Shown: piece by piece, positions 5,401-12,359 of the stretch
Layout of the letters: every line of letters begins with the position of its first letter
How positions within the stretch are numbered: position 1 is the first letter of the stretch
Assembly (NCBI GenBank): GCA_964510785.1
Contig: CAZECM010000063.1
Coordinates: 1-16,354 of the forward strand
DNA: 16,354 bases
Direction: 5' to 3'
From: JAAYZM01 sp964510785
Lineage (GTDB): Bacteria > Actinomycetota > Actinomycetes > Actinomycetales > Cellulomonadaceae
The notes under the pieces: model-generated
Database searches by the model: none
Seen by the model: only the letters and a program-made list of their open reading frames with translations
What the model was told of the DNA's origin: nothing
Translations under genes and position numbers: made by a program

Positions 5401-6398
5401 TCCTCACCGTGACGCTCAACCCGAGCCTCGACCGCACGATCGAGGTCGAGTCGCTCGTGCCCGGCGCCGTCAACCGTGCGCTGCGCACCCGCCTCGACCC
5501 GGGCGGCAAGGGCGTCAACGTCACGAGGGCACTGCTCGCCAACGGCCATGCGTCGCGCGCCGTCGTCCCCCTCGGCGGGCCGGACGGGGCAGAGCTCGCC
5601 GTCCTGCTCGAGGCGGAGGAGGTCGACGTCACGGCCGTGCCGGTCGCCGGCTCGACCCGCTCCAACGTCACGGTCGCGGAGGCGGACGGCACGGTCACGA
5701 AGCTCAACGAGCCCGGCGCGAGCCTCTCGGAGGCCGAGCTCGTCACGATCCTCGGTCACGTGCTCGAGCACTCGAGCGCGGGGGACTGGGTCGTGCTGTG
5801 CGGGAGCCTCCCGCCCGGGGTCGACGACGGCGAGTACGCGGCGATGACCAAGCTCCTGCAGTCGAGCGGCCGCCGGGTCGCCGTCGACACCTCCGGGCCC
5901 GCCCTGCACCACGCGGTCGCCGTGGGTCCCGACCTCGTCAAGCCCAACCGTGAGGAGCTCGCCGAGGTGGTGGGCCGAGAGCTCGGCTCCGTCGCGGAGG
6001 TGCTCGAGGCGGCGCACGAGCTCCGGGGGCGCGGCGTCGGGCACGTCCTCGTGAGCCTCGGCGGTGACGGTGCCGTCCTCGTCGGGGGCGAGGGGGCCGA
6101 CGACGGCGGACACGGGGCGAGTGACCTCGTGGGCACATCGACCGTCGAGAACCCCCGCTCCACCGTGGGAGCCGGCGACGCCTTCCTCGCGGGCTACCTG
6201 TCCGCCATCGAGTCCTCCGGGGCCACCCCACCGGGTGACGCCGGTCGGTCGCGCGCGCTGCTGACGGCGCTCGCTTGGGGGGCCGCCGCGGTGCGGCTCC
6301 CCGGAAGTGTCATGCCCGCGCCGTCGGACATCGATCTGTCCGCGGCGCAGATCCTCACCTCGCCTGACCCGCATTCCCCCCTTGCCCCAGCCAGCTAA
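5397..6398 (+). CDS. PfkB-family sugar-phosphate kinase (1-phosphofructokinase / tagatose-6-phosphate kinase type)
   Basis: The 333-residue protein belongs to the hexose-phosphate branch of the PfkB (ribokinase-like) family. It starts with the canonical MILTVTLNPSLD, has the first signature around PGGKGVNV (35-42), KPNREEL (182-188), and the second signature STVGAGDAFLAGYL (255-268) with catalytic base Asp261. Family members use ATP to make ketose bisphosphates: FruK acts on fructose-1-phosphate, LacC on tagatose-6-phosphate, PfkB on fructose-6-phosphate. FruK is the default name, but the operon has a mannitol-type rather than a fructose EII and a polyol-type dehydrogenase, so fructose-6-phosphate or tagatose-6-phosphate are real alternatives. 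A small Gly/Asp-rich insert (about 231-247) precedes the second signature. The GTG start overlaps the regulator stop, so translation is probably coupled. Confidence 0.85.
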   Translation: MILTVTLNPSLDRTIEVESLVPGAVNRALRTRLDPGGKGVNVTRALLANGHASRAVVPLGGPDGAELAVLLEAEEVDVTAVPVAGSTRSNVTVAEADGTVTKLNEPGASLSEAELVTILGHVLEHSSAGDWVVLCGSLPPGVDDGEYAAMTKLLQSSGRRVAVDTSGPALHHAVAVGPDLVKPNREELAEVVGRELGSVAEVLEAAHELRGRGVGHVLVSLGGDGAVLVGGEGADDGGHGASDLVGTSTVENPRSTVGAGDAFLAGYLSAIESSGATPPGDAGRSRALLTALAWGAAAVRLPGSVMPAPSDIDLSAAQILTSPDPHSPLAPAS

Positions 6399-6436
6399 CG
6401 AGTCAGAACCCTCACTGGAACGAAGGAGTCCCAGCA

Positions 6437-7570
6437 ATGAGCGAGTACACACCGAAGGTCACCGGTACGGGTGCCAGAGCCGTGGTCCAGCGCTTTGGCG
6501 GTTACCTCGCCGGCATGGTCATGCCCAACATCGGCGCGTTCATCGCGTGGGGCCTGATCACCGCGTTGTTCATCGAGGTCGGCTGGTTCCCGGTCGCCGA
6601 GCTCGGTGGCTTCAACGACCACACGGGCCTCGTCGGCCCCATGATCACGTACCTGCTGCCGCTGCTCATCGGTTACACGGGTGGCCGCATGGTGCACGGC
6701 ACGCGCGGTGGCGTGGTCGGCGCGATCGCCACGGCGGGCGTGATCGTCGGCGCCGAGGGCACGCCGATGTTCCTCGGGGCCATGATCATCGCCCCGCTCA
6801 CCGCGTGGCTGCTCAAGAAGTTCGACGAGCTCATCGAGGACAAGGTCGCCTCGGGCTTCGAGATGCTCATCGACAACTTCTCCTCCGGCATCCTCGGCGG
6901 CGCGATGGCCGTCGGCGGCTTCTACACGATCGGCCCCGTGATCCGGACCCTCATGGACTGGGCCGAGGCCGGCGTCAACGTGCTCGTGGAGAACCGGCTG
7001 CTCCCGCTCGCCTCGATCCTCGTCGAGCCCGGCAAGGTCCTCTTCCTCAACAACGCGATCAACCACGGCGTGTTCACGCCGCTCGGGGCCGCGCAGTCGC
7101 AAGAGTCCGGCAAGTCGATCCTCTTCATGATCGAGACGAACCCCGGCCCGGGCCTCGGCATCCTCGTGGCGTTCATGCTCTTCGGCCCGATCGCGCTGCG
7201 CGCCTCGGCCCCCGCGGCGATCATCATCCACTTCTTCGGCGGCATCCACGAGATCTACTTCCCGTACATCCTCATGAAGCCGCGCCTCATCCTCGCCGCG
7301 ATCGCCGGTGGTGGCATGGGCGTGCTGACGAACGTCGTCCTCGGCAACGGTCTCGTGGCCTCGCCGGCGCCGGGCAGCATCTTCGCCTACATGGCGATGA
7401 CGCCACGCGGCGCGCACCTGGCCGTGCTGCTGTCGATCCTCATCGCAGCCGCCGTCGCGTTCTTCGTCGCCGCAGCCCTCATGGGCTTCGGTCGCGGGGC
7501 CAGGGCCGAGGCCGCCGCCGGCAACCTCACCGACGCGGAGCTGTCCGCCGCGAACAAGGAGTCCGCATGA
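6437..7570 (+). CDS. mtlA: PTS mannitol-type enzyme IIC, membrane permease
   Basis: This 377-residue integral membrane protein is strongly like the IIC domain of E. coli MtlA. Shared segments include MVMPNIGAFIAWGLITALFI (28-46 region), LLPLLIGYTGG, GFEMLIDNFS, LPLASI.VEP.K.LFLNNAINHGVF (about 189-213), NPGPGLG, and the signature GGIHEIYFPYILM (268-280). Unlike MtlA it lacks fused IIB and IIA parts; these are encoded by the next two genes. It would carry the polyol across the membrane while EIIB phosphorylates it. The start is ATG 6437 with AAGGAG at 6423-6428; the stop TGA overlaps the EIIB ATG (ATGA). The C-terminus after about residue 352 is a short hydrophilic tail. D-mannitol is the most likely substrate from similarity, but related polyols cannot be excluded. 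Confidence 0.9.
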   Translation: MSEYTPKVTGTGARAVVQRFGGYLAGMVMPNIGAFIAWGLITALFIEVGWFPVAELGGFNDHTGLVGPMITYLLPLLIGYTGGRMVHGTRGGVVGAIATAGVIVGAEGTPMFLGAMIIAPLTAWLLKKFDELIEDKVASGFEMLIDNFSSGILGGAMAVGGFYTIGPVIRTLMDWAEAGVNVLVENRLLPLASILVEPGKVLFLNNAINHGVFTPLGAAQSQESGKSILFMIETNPGPGLGILVAFMLFGPIALRASAPAAIIIHFFGGIHEIYFPYILMKPRLILAAIAGGGMGVLTNVVLGNGLVASPAPGSIFAYMAMTPRGAHLAVLLSILIAAAVAFFVAAALMGFGRGARAEAAAGNLTDAELSAANKESA

Positions 7571-7875
7571 CCACCATCGACGGTGGCGCCGTCCACAAGC
7601 TCGTCGTCGCGTGCGACGCGGGCATGGGATCGAGCGTCATGCTCGCCGGGACGCTGCGCAAGCAGCTCAAGAAGTCCGGGGTGGAGGTGGTGCACTCGCC
7701 CGTCGCGGAGATCCCCAAGGACGCCGACGTCGTCGTCACCCACAACGGCCTCGCCGAGCGGGCCCGCGGCGTCGTCCCCGACATCCCCGTCGTCTCCTTC
7801 CAGCTCTTCCTCGGCGACCCCGCCGTGAACACGCTGGTCAAGGCGATCCAGGACAAGGCGACGGTCGATGTCTGA
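7567..7875 (+). CDS. PTS mannitol-type enzyme IIB
   Basis: The 102-residue protein is a free-standing lactose/mannitol-type IIB domain. The phosphate-accepting loop VVACDAGMGSSVMLA contains the active-site Cys16, as in MtlA (ACDAGMGSSAMGA). It also has the VTHNGLAERA and VVSFQLFLGDP segments and the expected length. It takes phosphate from EIIA and passes it to the polyol on EIIC at the inner face of the membrane. The ATG at 7567 overlaps the EIIC stop by four bases and has AAGGAG at 7556-7561. The 3' end overlaps the EIIA start by eight bases, so the three EII genes are translationally linked. Confidence 0.9.
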   Translation: MTTIDGGAVHKLVVACDAGMGSSVMLAGTLRKQLKKSGVEVVHSPVAEIPKDADVVVTHNGLAERARGVVPDIPVVSFQLFLGDPAVNTLVKAIQDKATVDV

Positions 7876-8338
7876 GCAGCTCGGTCTCGCGGCCCTGCTC
7901 GACGAGCGGTCCGTCAGCTTCACGGCGGTCGCCGCCGGCCGGGACGAGGCCATCGTCCTGGCCGGCGAGGCCCTCGTGGCGGCGGGGGCCGTCGACCCCG
8001 GCTATGTGGCCACGATGCTCGAGCGCGAGCTGTCCGTGCCCACCTACATCGGCGAGGGCGTCGCGATCCCGCACGGCACCCTCGCCGGCAAGGGGCTCGT
8101 CCATCGCGACGCCCTGAGCTTCGTGCGCTTCCCCGACGGCGTGGACTGGGGCGGCCAGGACGCCAGGATCGCCATCGGGATCGCGGCGAAGGGCGACGGG
8201 CACGTCGAGCTCCTCTCCCGCCTCGCCGTCCTCCTGCTCGACGCCGACAAGGCCGCCGCACTGCGCGACGTCACCGACCTCGACGCGCTGCGGGCCCTGC
8301 TCGCCGAGGACGACGACGAGGACGACGACGGCGAGTAG
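7868..8338 (+). CDS. mtlF: PTS mannitol/fructose-type enzyme IIA
   Basis: The 156-residue cytoplasmic protein is a PTS EIIA type-2 domain. The active-site histidine is His69 in GVAIPHGT; the second conserved histidine is His112 in GDGHVELLSRLA, equivalent to His111 of the E. coli MtlA IIA domain. It accepts phosphate from HPr and passes it to EIIB Cys16. The ATG at 7868 lies inside the EIIB gene, so coupling is likely; no strong ribosome site is seen. It ends in an unusual acidic tail, EDDDEDDDGE, encoded by GAC/GAG-rich triplets, which goes beyond the normal domain length of about 145 residues. The 59 bases after it contain only the ribosome site of the next gene. Confidence 0.9.
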   Translation: MSEQLGLAALLDERSVSFTAVAAGRDEAIVLAGEALVAAGAVDPGYVATMLERELSVPTYIGEGVAIPHGTLAGKGLVHRDALSFVRFPDGVDWGGQDARIAIGIAAKGDGHVELLSRLAVLLLDADKAAALRDVTDLDALRALLAEDDDEDDDGE

Positions 8339-8397
8339 CCGCGGCGCGTCGCACCCCACCGACCCAGCACGACCCATCCAGAGGAACTGAGGAACAC

Positions 8398-9438
8398 ATG
8401 CGAGTAGCACGGTTCTACGCGCCGGAGGACATCCGGCTCGAGGACATCCCTGAGCCGCAGCCGGGACCCGGCGAGGTCAAGATCAAGGTGCGCGCGTGCT
8501 CGACGTGCGGCACGGACGTGAAGATCTCACGGTTCGGCCACCACCACATCCACCCCCCGCGAGTCATGGGGCACGAGATCGCCGGCGAGGTCGTCGAGGT
8601 CGGCGACGGCGTCGAGGGCTGGCTCCCGGGGGACCGGGTCCAGGTCATCGCGGCCATCCCGTGCGGCGAGTGCGAGTTCTGTACGCGCGGGTCCATGACG
8701 ATCTGCCCCCACCAGGTCTCGATGGGCTACCACTTCGACGGTGGCTTCGCCGAGTACATGGTGGTGCCGCGCAACGTGCTCGCCGTGGACGGCCTCAACC
8801 GCATCCCCGAGGGAGTGACCTTCGCGGAGGCGTCGGTGGCCGAGCCGTTCGCGTGCGCCATCAACGCCCAGAACCTCGCGCACGTGGGTGACGGGGACGT
8901 CGTCGTCGTCATCGGCTCCGGACCCATCGGGTGCCTGCACGTCCGCCTGGCCCGCGCCCGCGGTGCCTCGCGCGTGTTCCTCGTCGAGCTCTCGCGGGAG
9001 CGGCTCGAGATGGCCGCGAACCTCGTGCACCCGGACGCCGCGATCGTCTCGGGCGAGGAGGACGCCGTCGCGCGCGTGCTCGAGCTCACGGACGGCCGGG
9101 GCGCCGACGTCGTCATCACGGCGGCAGCGTCCGGGGCCGCGCAGGAGCAGGCCCTGCTCATGGTCGCGCCGCAAGGGCGGATCTCGTTCTTCGGCGGGCT
9201 GCCCAAGGACAAGCCGACCATCACGCTCGACTCGAACGCCGTGCACTACCGCGAGCTGACGATCGTCGGTGCGAACGGCTCGAGCCCCGAGCACAACAAG
9301 CAGGCCCTCGCCCTCATCGCGGACGGGTCCGTGCCCGTCGACGACCTCATCACGCACCGGCTCCGCCTCGACCAGGTGCTCGAGGGCATCGGCATCGTCT
9401 CACGCGGTGAAGCCATCAAGGTCACGATCGAGCCGTAG
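8398..9438 (+). CDS. Zinc-dependent medium-chain (sorbitol dehydrogenase-like) polyol or polyol-phosphate dehydrogenase
   Basis: The 346-residue protein is a complete MDR-superfamily zinc alcohol dehydrogenase. Catalytic zinc ligands are Cys37 (CGTD), His59 and Glu60 (GHE), with Glu149 (AEP) nearby; the structural zinc site is Cys89, Cys92, Cys95 and Cys103. The Rossmann loop is GSGPIG (173-178), and an acidic Glu198 at the end of the next strand suggests NAD+ rather than NADP+. The MGYHFDGGFAEYMVVP segment resembles sorbitol/L-iditol dehydrogenases and the GatD group. In this operon it probably oxidises the polyol phosphate delivered by the PTS to a ketose phosphate, replacing the usual MtlD, which belongs to a different family. 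Exact substrate and product are inference. ATG 8398 has GAGGAA at 8389-8394. A strong hairpin follows the gene. Confidence 0.85.
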   Translation: MRVARFYAPEDIRLEDIPEPQPGPGEVKIKVRACSTCGTDVKISRFGHHHIHPPRVMGHEIAGEVVEVGDGVEGWLPGDRVQVIAAIPCGECEFCTRGSMTICPHQVSMGYHFDGGFAEYMVVPRNVLAVDGLNRIPEGVTFAEASVAEPFACAINAQNLAHVGDGDVVVVIGSGPIGCLHVRLARARGASRVFLVELSRERLEMAANLVHPDAAIVSGEEDAVARVLELTDGRGADVVITAAASGAAQEQALLMVAPQGRISFFGGLPKDKPTITLDSNAVHYRELTIVGANGSSPEHNKQALALIADGSVPVDDLITHRLRLDQVLEGIGIVSRGEAIKVTIEP

Positions 9439-9452
9439 TTCCACCCGAAGCC

Positions 9453-9490
9453 GCCGCCGGCGACGTTCTCCCCCGAAAGTCGCCGGCGGC
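9453..9490 (+). terminator. Intercistronic 12-bp hairpin (possible partial terminator or RNA stabiliser)
   Basis: GCCGCCGGCGAC (9453-9464) and GTCGCCGGCGGC (9479-9490) form a perfect, very GC-rich 12-bp stem with a 14-nt loop. It lies 14 bases after the dehydrogenase stop and 12 bases before the HPr ribosome site. No T-tract follows, so it is not a classical rho-independent terminator. It may attenuate read-through or protect upstream mRNA, letting HPr and EI be expressed at a level different from the EII genes. Confidence 0.6.
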
Positions 9491-9513
9491 CCCCTCGTCC
9501 CCAGGAGGACACC

Positions 9514-9792
9514 GTGCCAGAGAGAACTGTTGCCATCGCTTCCGCCGTCGGGCTGCACGCCCGGCCCGCGTCCCTGTTCACGCAGGCCGTGGGTGCGAGC
9601 GGGGTCGCGGTGACGATCGCCAAGAATGGTGGGGCGCCCGTGGACGCGGCGAGCATGCTGCGCGTCATGGCGCTCGGCGTGAAGCACGGCGAGGAGGTCA
9701 CGCTCGCGGCCGAGGGCGACGAGGCCGACCGGGTGCTCGACGAGCTCGTCGAGCTGCTCGCGACGGATCTCGACGCCGAGCCGGAGGGCTGA
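9514..9792 (+). CDS. ptsH: PTS phosphocarrier protein HPr
   Basis: The 92-residue protein has the HPr fold and the active-site motif GLHARPAS with His15 exactly where expected. Ser47 lies in the conserved AASMLRVMALG helix, in the place of regulatory Ser46 of Firmicutes HPr; no HPr kinase is seen here and Actinobacteria usually lack one, so regulation at this serine is doubtful. HPr accepts phosphate from Enzyme I and gives it to EIIA. The GTG start at 9514 has a perfect AGGAGG at 9503-9508. One base separates its stop from the ptsI start. The hairpin just upstream may set HPr/EI levels apart from the EII genes. The acidic tail (DLDAEPEG) is slightly longer than usual. Confidence 0.93.
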   Translation: MPERTVAIASAVGLHARPASLFTQAVGASGVAVTIAKNGGAPVDAASMLRVMALGVKHGEEVTLAAEGDEADRVLDELVELLATDLDAEPEG

Positions 9793-9793
9793 C

Positions 9794-11494
9794 ATGACGG
9801 GCTCGGGCCGGGAGTTCACGGGCATCGGTGTGGGTCGCGGCGGGGCCGTCGGTCCCGTCGTCCTCGCCCATGCGGCGCCGCGCGTACCCCCGGGCGAGCC
9901 GAGCCCGGCCGATCCCGAGGCCGCGAAGGCCCGGGTGGCCCAGGGGTTCGCGGACGTGTCCGCGTCGCTGCTCGCCAAGGCCGACGCCGCGGGCGAGGCG
10001 GGCATCACGACCCTCGCGGACGTGCTGCGGGCCACGGCCCAGATGGCGCAGGACCCGGCGCTGCTCGAGGAGGTCAACTCGTTGATCGACTCCGGGACCG
10101 GCCCGGCGAACGCCGTCGAGCAGGTCGTGGACGTGTTCGCGCAGATGTTCCTGTCCGCCGGCGGGTATCTCGCCGAGCGCGTCACGGACCTGCGCAGCGT
10201 GCGCGACCGGGTGGTCGCGAAGGTGCTCGGCGTCGCGGAGCCTGGAGTGCCGGCGCTGACCGAGCCGTCCGTCGTCGTCGCCGAGGACTTCTCGCCCGCC
10301 GACACCGCGACGCTCGACCTGGCCAACACCGCAGCGATCGTCACGCGGCTCGGCGGGCCCACCTCGCACACCGCGATCATCGCCGCCCAGCTCGGCATCC
10401 CGTGCGTGGTGCGGGCCGACGGTGTGGGCTCGCTGCTCGACGGGGACGTCGTGGCGGTCGACGCCGCGCACGGCACCGTCACGAAGGACCCGTCGTCGGA
10501 GCTGCGCGAGGCGATCGAGCGGCGCGTCGCGGTGATCGCCGCGCTCGCCGGCGACGACGCCCCCGCCGCGACGGCCGACGGCGTCCCCGTCCAGCTCCTC
10601 GCCAACATCGGCACGGCCGACGACGCCGACCGGGCGGCCCCCGTCCCCGTCGACGGGGTCGGCCTGTTCCGCACCGAGGTGCTGTTCCTCGATCGCTCCA
10701 CGGCACCGACCGTGGAGGAGCAGGCGGGCCTGTACGCGCGTGTGCTCGAGGCGTTCGGCGGGCGCAAGGTCGTGATCCGCACGCTCGACGCGGGGGCGGA
10801 CAAGCCGCTCGCGTTCGCGACCCAGCCCGACGAGGACAACCCGGCCCTCGGAGTGCGCGGCTACCGGCTCGTGCGCATCGACGAGTCGCTGCTCGACACC
10901 CAGCTCGCCGCGCTCGCCGAGGCGGGTCGGCGCACGGGCGTCGCGCCGTGGGTCATGGCCCCGATGATCGCCACGCCCGGCGAGGCCGCGGCCTTCGCGG
11001 CGCGGGCGCGCGGGCACGGTGTGGCGACGGTGGGCGTCATGGTCGAGATCCCGGCCGCGGCACTGCGAGCCCGGGAGATCCTCGACGAGGTGGACTTCGT
11101 CTCGCTCGGTACGAACGACCTGACGCAGTACACGATGGCGACCGACCGCCTGCGCGGGGAGCTCGTGGACCTGCTCGACATCTGGCAGCCCGCGGTGCTC
11201 GACCTCGTCGCCTCGACGGCCCTCGCCGGGATCGCCGCGGGCAAACCTGTGGGGGTGTGCGGGGAGTCCGCGGGGGACCCGGTCATGGCGCTCGCGCTGC
11301 ACGGGCTCGGCGTGACGAGCCTGTCGATGTCGACGTCGGCCGCCCCCCTCGTACGCTTCGCGCTCCGCCACCACACGGACGACCAGTGCCGCCTCATCGC
11401 CGAGGCAGCCCGCTCTGCCTCCGACGCCACCCAGGCGCGCGCCGCCGCCCTCGCCCTGGTGAGCCGCGAGGTACGCGAAGCCCTAGGCCTCTAG
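9794..11494 (+). CDS. ptsI: PTS enzyme I (phosphoenolpyruvate-protein phosphotransferase)
   Basis: The 566-residue protein matches full Enzyme I. The swivelling domain holds the phospho-histidine His192 in LGGPTSHTAI. The C-terminal PEP-binding barrel shows GLFRTE (290-295), RTLDAGADKP (329-338), GVMVEIPAA, SLGTNDLTQYTMATDR (437-452) and the catalytic Cys489 in VGVCGESAGDP. It uses PEP to phosphorylate HPr. ATG 9794 has GGAGGG at 9783-9788. It is the last gene of the operon, so the general PTS proteins are encoded together with one specific EII set. The linker after residue 30 (PPGEPSPADPEAAK) is Pro/Ala-rich but otherwise nothing is missing. Downstream lies repeat copy C, then a convergent gene. 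Confidence 0.93.
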   Translation: MTGSGREFTGIGVGRGGAVGPVVLAHAAPRVPPGEPSPADPEAAKARVAQGFADVSASLLAKADAAGEAGITTLADVLRATAQMAQDPALLEEVNSLIDSGTGPANAVEQVVDVFAQMFLSAGGYLAERVTDLRSVRDRVVAKVLGVAEPGVPALTEPSVVVAEDFSPADTATLDLANTAAIVTRLGGPTSHTAIIAAQLGIPCVVRADGVGSLLDGDVVAVDAAHGTVTKDPSSELREAIERRVAVIAALAGDDAPAATADGVPVQLLANIGTADDADRAAPVPVDGVGLFRTEVLFLDRSTAPTVEEQAGLYARVLEAFGGRKVVIRTLDAGADKPLAFATQPDEDNPALGVRGYRLVRIDESLLDTQLAALAEAGRRTGVAPWVMAPMIATPGEAAAFAARARGHGVATVGVMVEIPAAALRAREILDEVDFVSLGTNDLTQYTMATDRLRGELVDLLDIWQPAVLDLVASTALAGIAAGKPVGVCGESAGDPVMALALHGLGVTSLSMSTSAAPLVRFALRHHTDDQCRLIAEAARSASDATQARAAALALVSREVREALGL

Positions 11495-11515
11495 CCCCCC
11501 ACCCCGCTCCCCCTT

Positions 11516-11600
11516 GCCGCGAGGTAGGTCTGGCGGCGTCGACGTAGGGCCGAGGGGTGCGTACGGGGTACTACCTCGCACCCTCGGTACTACGTCGCGG
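11516..11600. repeat. Four-unit palindromic intergenic repeat, copy C
   Basis: Between convergent ptsI and the LiaF-like gene, two direct units (cores GGTAG at 11523, CGTAG at 11543) are followed by two inverted units (CTACC at 11571, CTACG at 11590). Spacing is 20 and 19 nt within pairs and 28 between them. The unit at 11540-11556 matches the reverse complement of 11581-11597 at 15 of 17 positions, and GCGAGGTAG (11519-11527) pairs perfectly with CTACCTCGC (11571-11579), so nested stems are possible. The element ends at the stop codon of the minus-strand gene. Confidence 0.8.
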
Positions 11601-12284
11601 TCAGTTCTTGATCTCGGCGCCGGCCATGACGGTCGTGACGTGAACCACGAGCTCGGGGGCGTTCGGGTCCGTCGGCTCGACGGTCTTGTCCTCCCAGCCG
11701 CCCAGGAGCGGCAGCCCGCGCACCGTGACCCGCCACGTGGGCGGCACCTTGACCTCGACGCCGCCCCAGAACGTGAAGATCGAGATGTCGGCGCGGCGCT
11801 GGATGTCCGCCTCGCGCAGATCGAGCTCGATCCCACCCATGACGGCGGTGAGCACGGCGCTGCGAAAATTCGGCGAGCGTGACTTGCGGGCCGAGCCCCA
11901 CCAGAACACGGTCGAGCGGATCGACTCCGCGGAGTCCGACGTCGGGCGGCCGAAGCGCACGAGCAGCGAGAGGCCGATCGCGATGAGGATGATCGGCCAG
12001 ATGAGCGACGACAGCTCGATGTCGAAGAGGTCGAGTCTCGCGAGCTGGAAGAACACGCCGACGGCGATGAGCGCGACAGGCCCGGGCCATGCACGCGGCA
12101 CCGTCATGAGCGCGGCGAGGCCGGCCGCGACGATGAGCAGCGGCCACCACGTGCCGACGAGCACCCGGAACGAGACGTCGACGATCTCGAGGCGGTTCAG
12201 CAGCAGAGCGAGGCCGAGCAGGAGCAGCAGCATCCCGAAGAGCAGCTGCGGAAGACGGACAGGCTGGGTCGAGTCCTTGGTCAT
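11601..12284 (-). CDS. LiaF/YvqF-like membrane protein
   Basis: The 227-residue protein has four N-terminal hydrophobic helices (about 12-31, 44-61, 66-82, 93-110) with short connecting loops, then a basic SARKSR linker and a soluble beta-rich C-terminal domain (about 140-227). This is the layout of the LiaF/YvqF family, with the typical VMGGIELDLREADI and FWGGVEVKVPPTWRV segments. In Firmicutes LiaF restrains the LiaRS cell-envelope stress system; actinobacterial relatives are often called cell wall-active antibiotics response proteins, but their function is uncertain. No LiaR or LiaS homologue lies in the window. The start is ATG 12284, with TAACGT six bases before it and no ribosome site, suggesting a leaderless message. 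It converges on ptsI across repeat copy C. Confidence 0.75.
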   Translation of the reverse strand: MTKDSTQPVRLPQLLFGMLLLLLGLALLLNRLEIVDVSFRVLVGTWWPLLIVAAGLAALMTVPRAWPGPVALIAVGVFFQLARLDLFDIELSSLIWPIILIAIGLSLLVRFGRPTSDSAESIRSTVFWWGSARKSRSPNFRSAVLTAVMGGIELDLREADIQRRADISIFTFWGGVEVKVPPTWRVTVRGLPLLGGWEDKTVEPTDPNAPELVVHVTTVMAGAEIKN

Positions 12285-12296
12285 GCCCCGACGTTA
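12285..12296 (-). promoter_or_regulatory. Candidate leaderless promoter (-10 only) of the LiaF-like gene
   Basis: On the minus strand TAACGT (12296-12291) precedes six bases and then the ATG at 12284-12282. This is a TANNNT -10 box at the distance expected for a message starting on the initiator A. No Shine-Dalgarno sequence is present. A hexamer TGGAGC 17 bases upstream of the -10 is at best a weak -35. Confidence 0.45.
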
Positions 12297-12359
12297 GCGC
12301 CCCGGGGCCTCGCGCTCCAGGTCAGGACGTCCCTGGCACGGGTAGTCGGGGCAAGGGCG

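Noticed and set aside
11461..11480. A GCCGCGAGGTACGC segment near the end of ptsI that resembles a repeat unit
   Set aside because: It lies out of phase with copy C, lacks the full GTAG core, and encodes the normal end of Enzyme I. Similar chance look-alikes occur inside ackA near 12604 and inside the GuaB3 gene near 134.
12317..12336. A possible terminator after ackA (CCAGG ... CCTGG around GGACGTCC)
   Set aside because: The stem is only five base pairs with a ten-base loop and has no T-tract; too weak to call.
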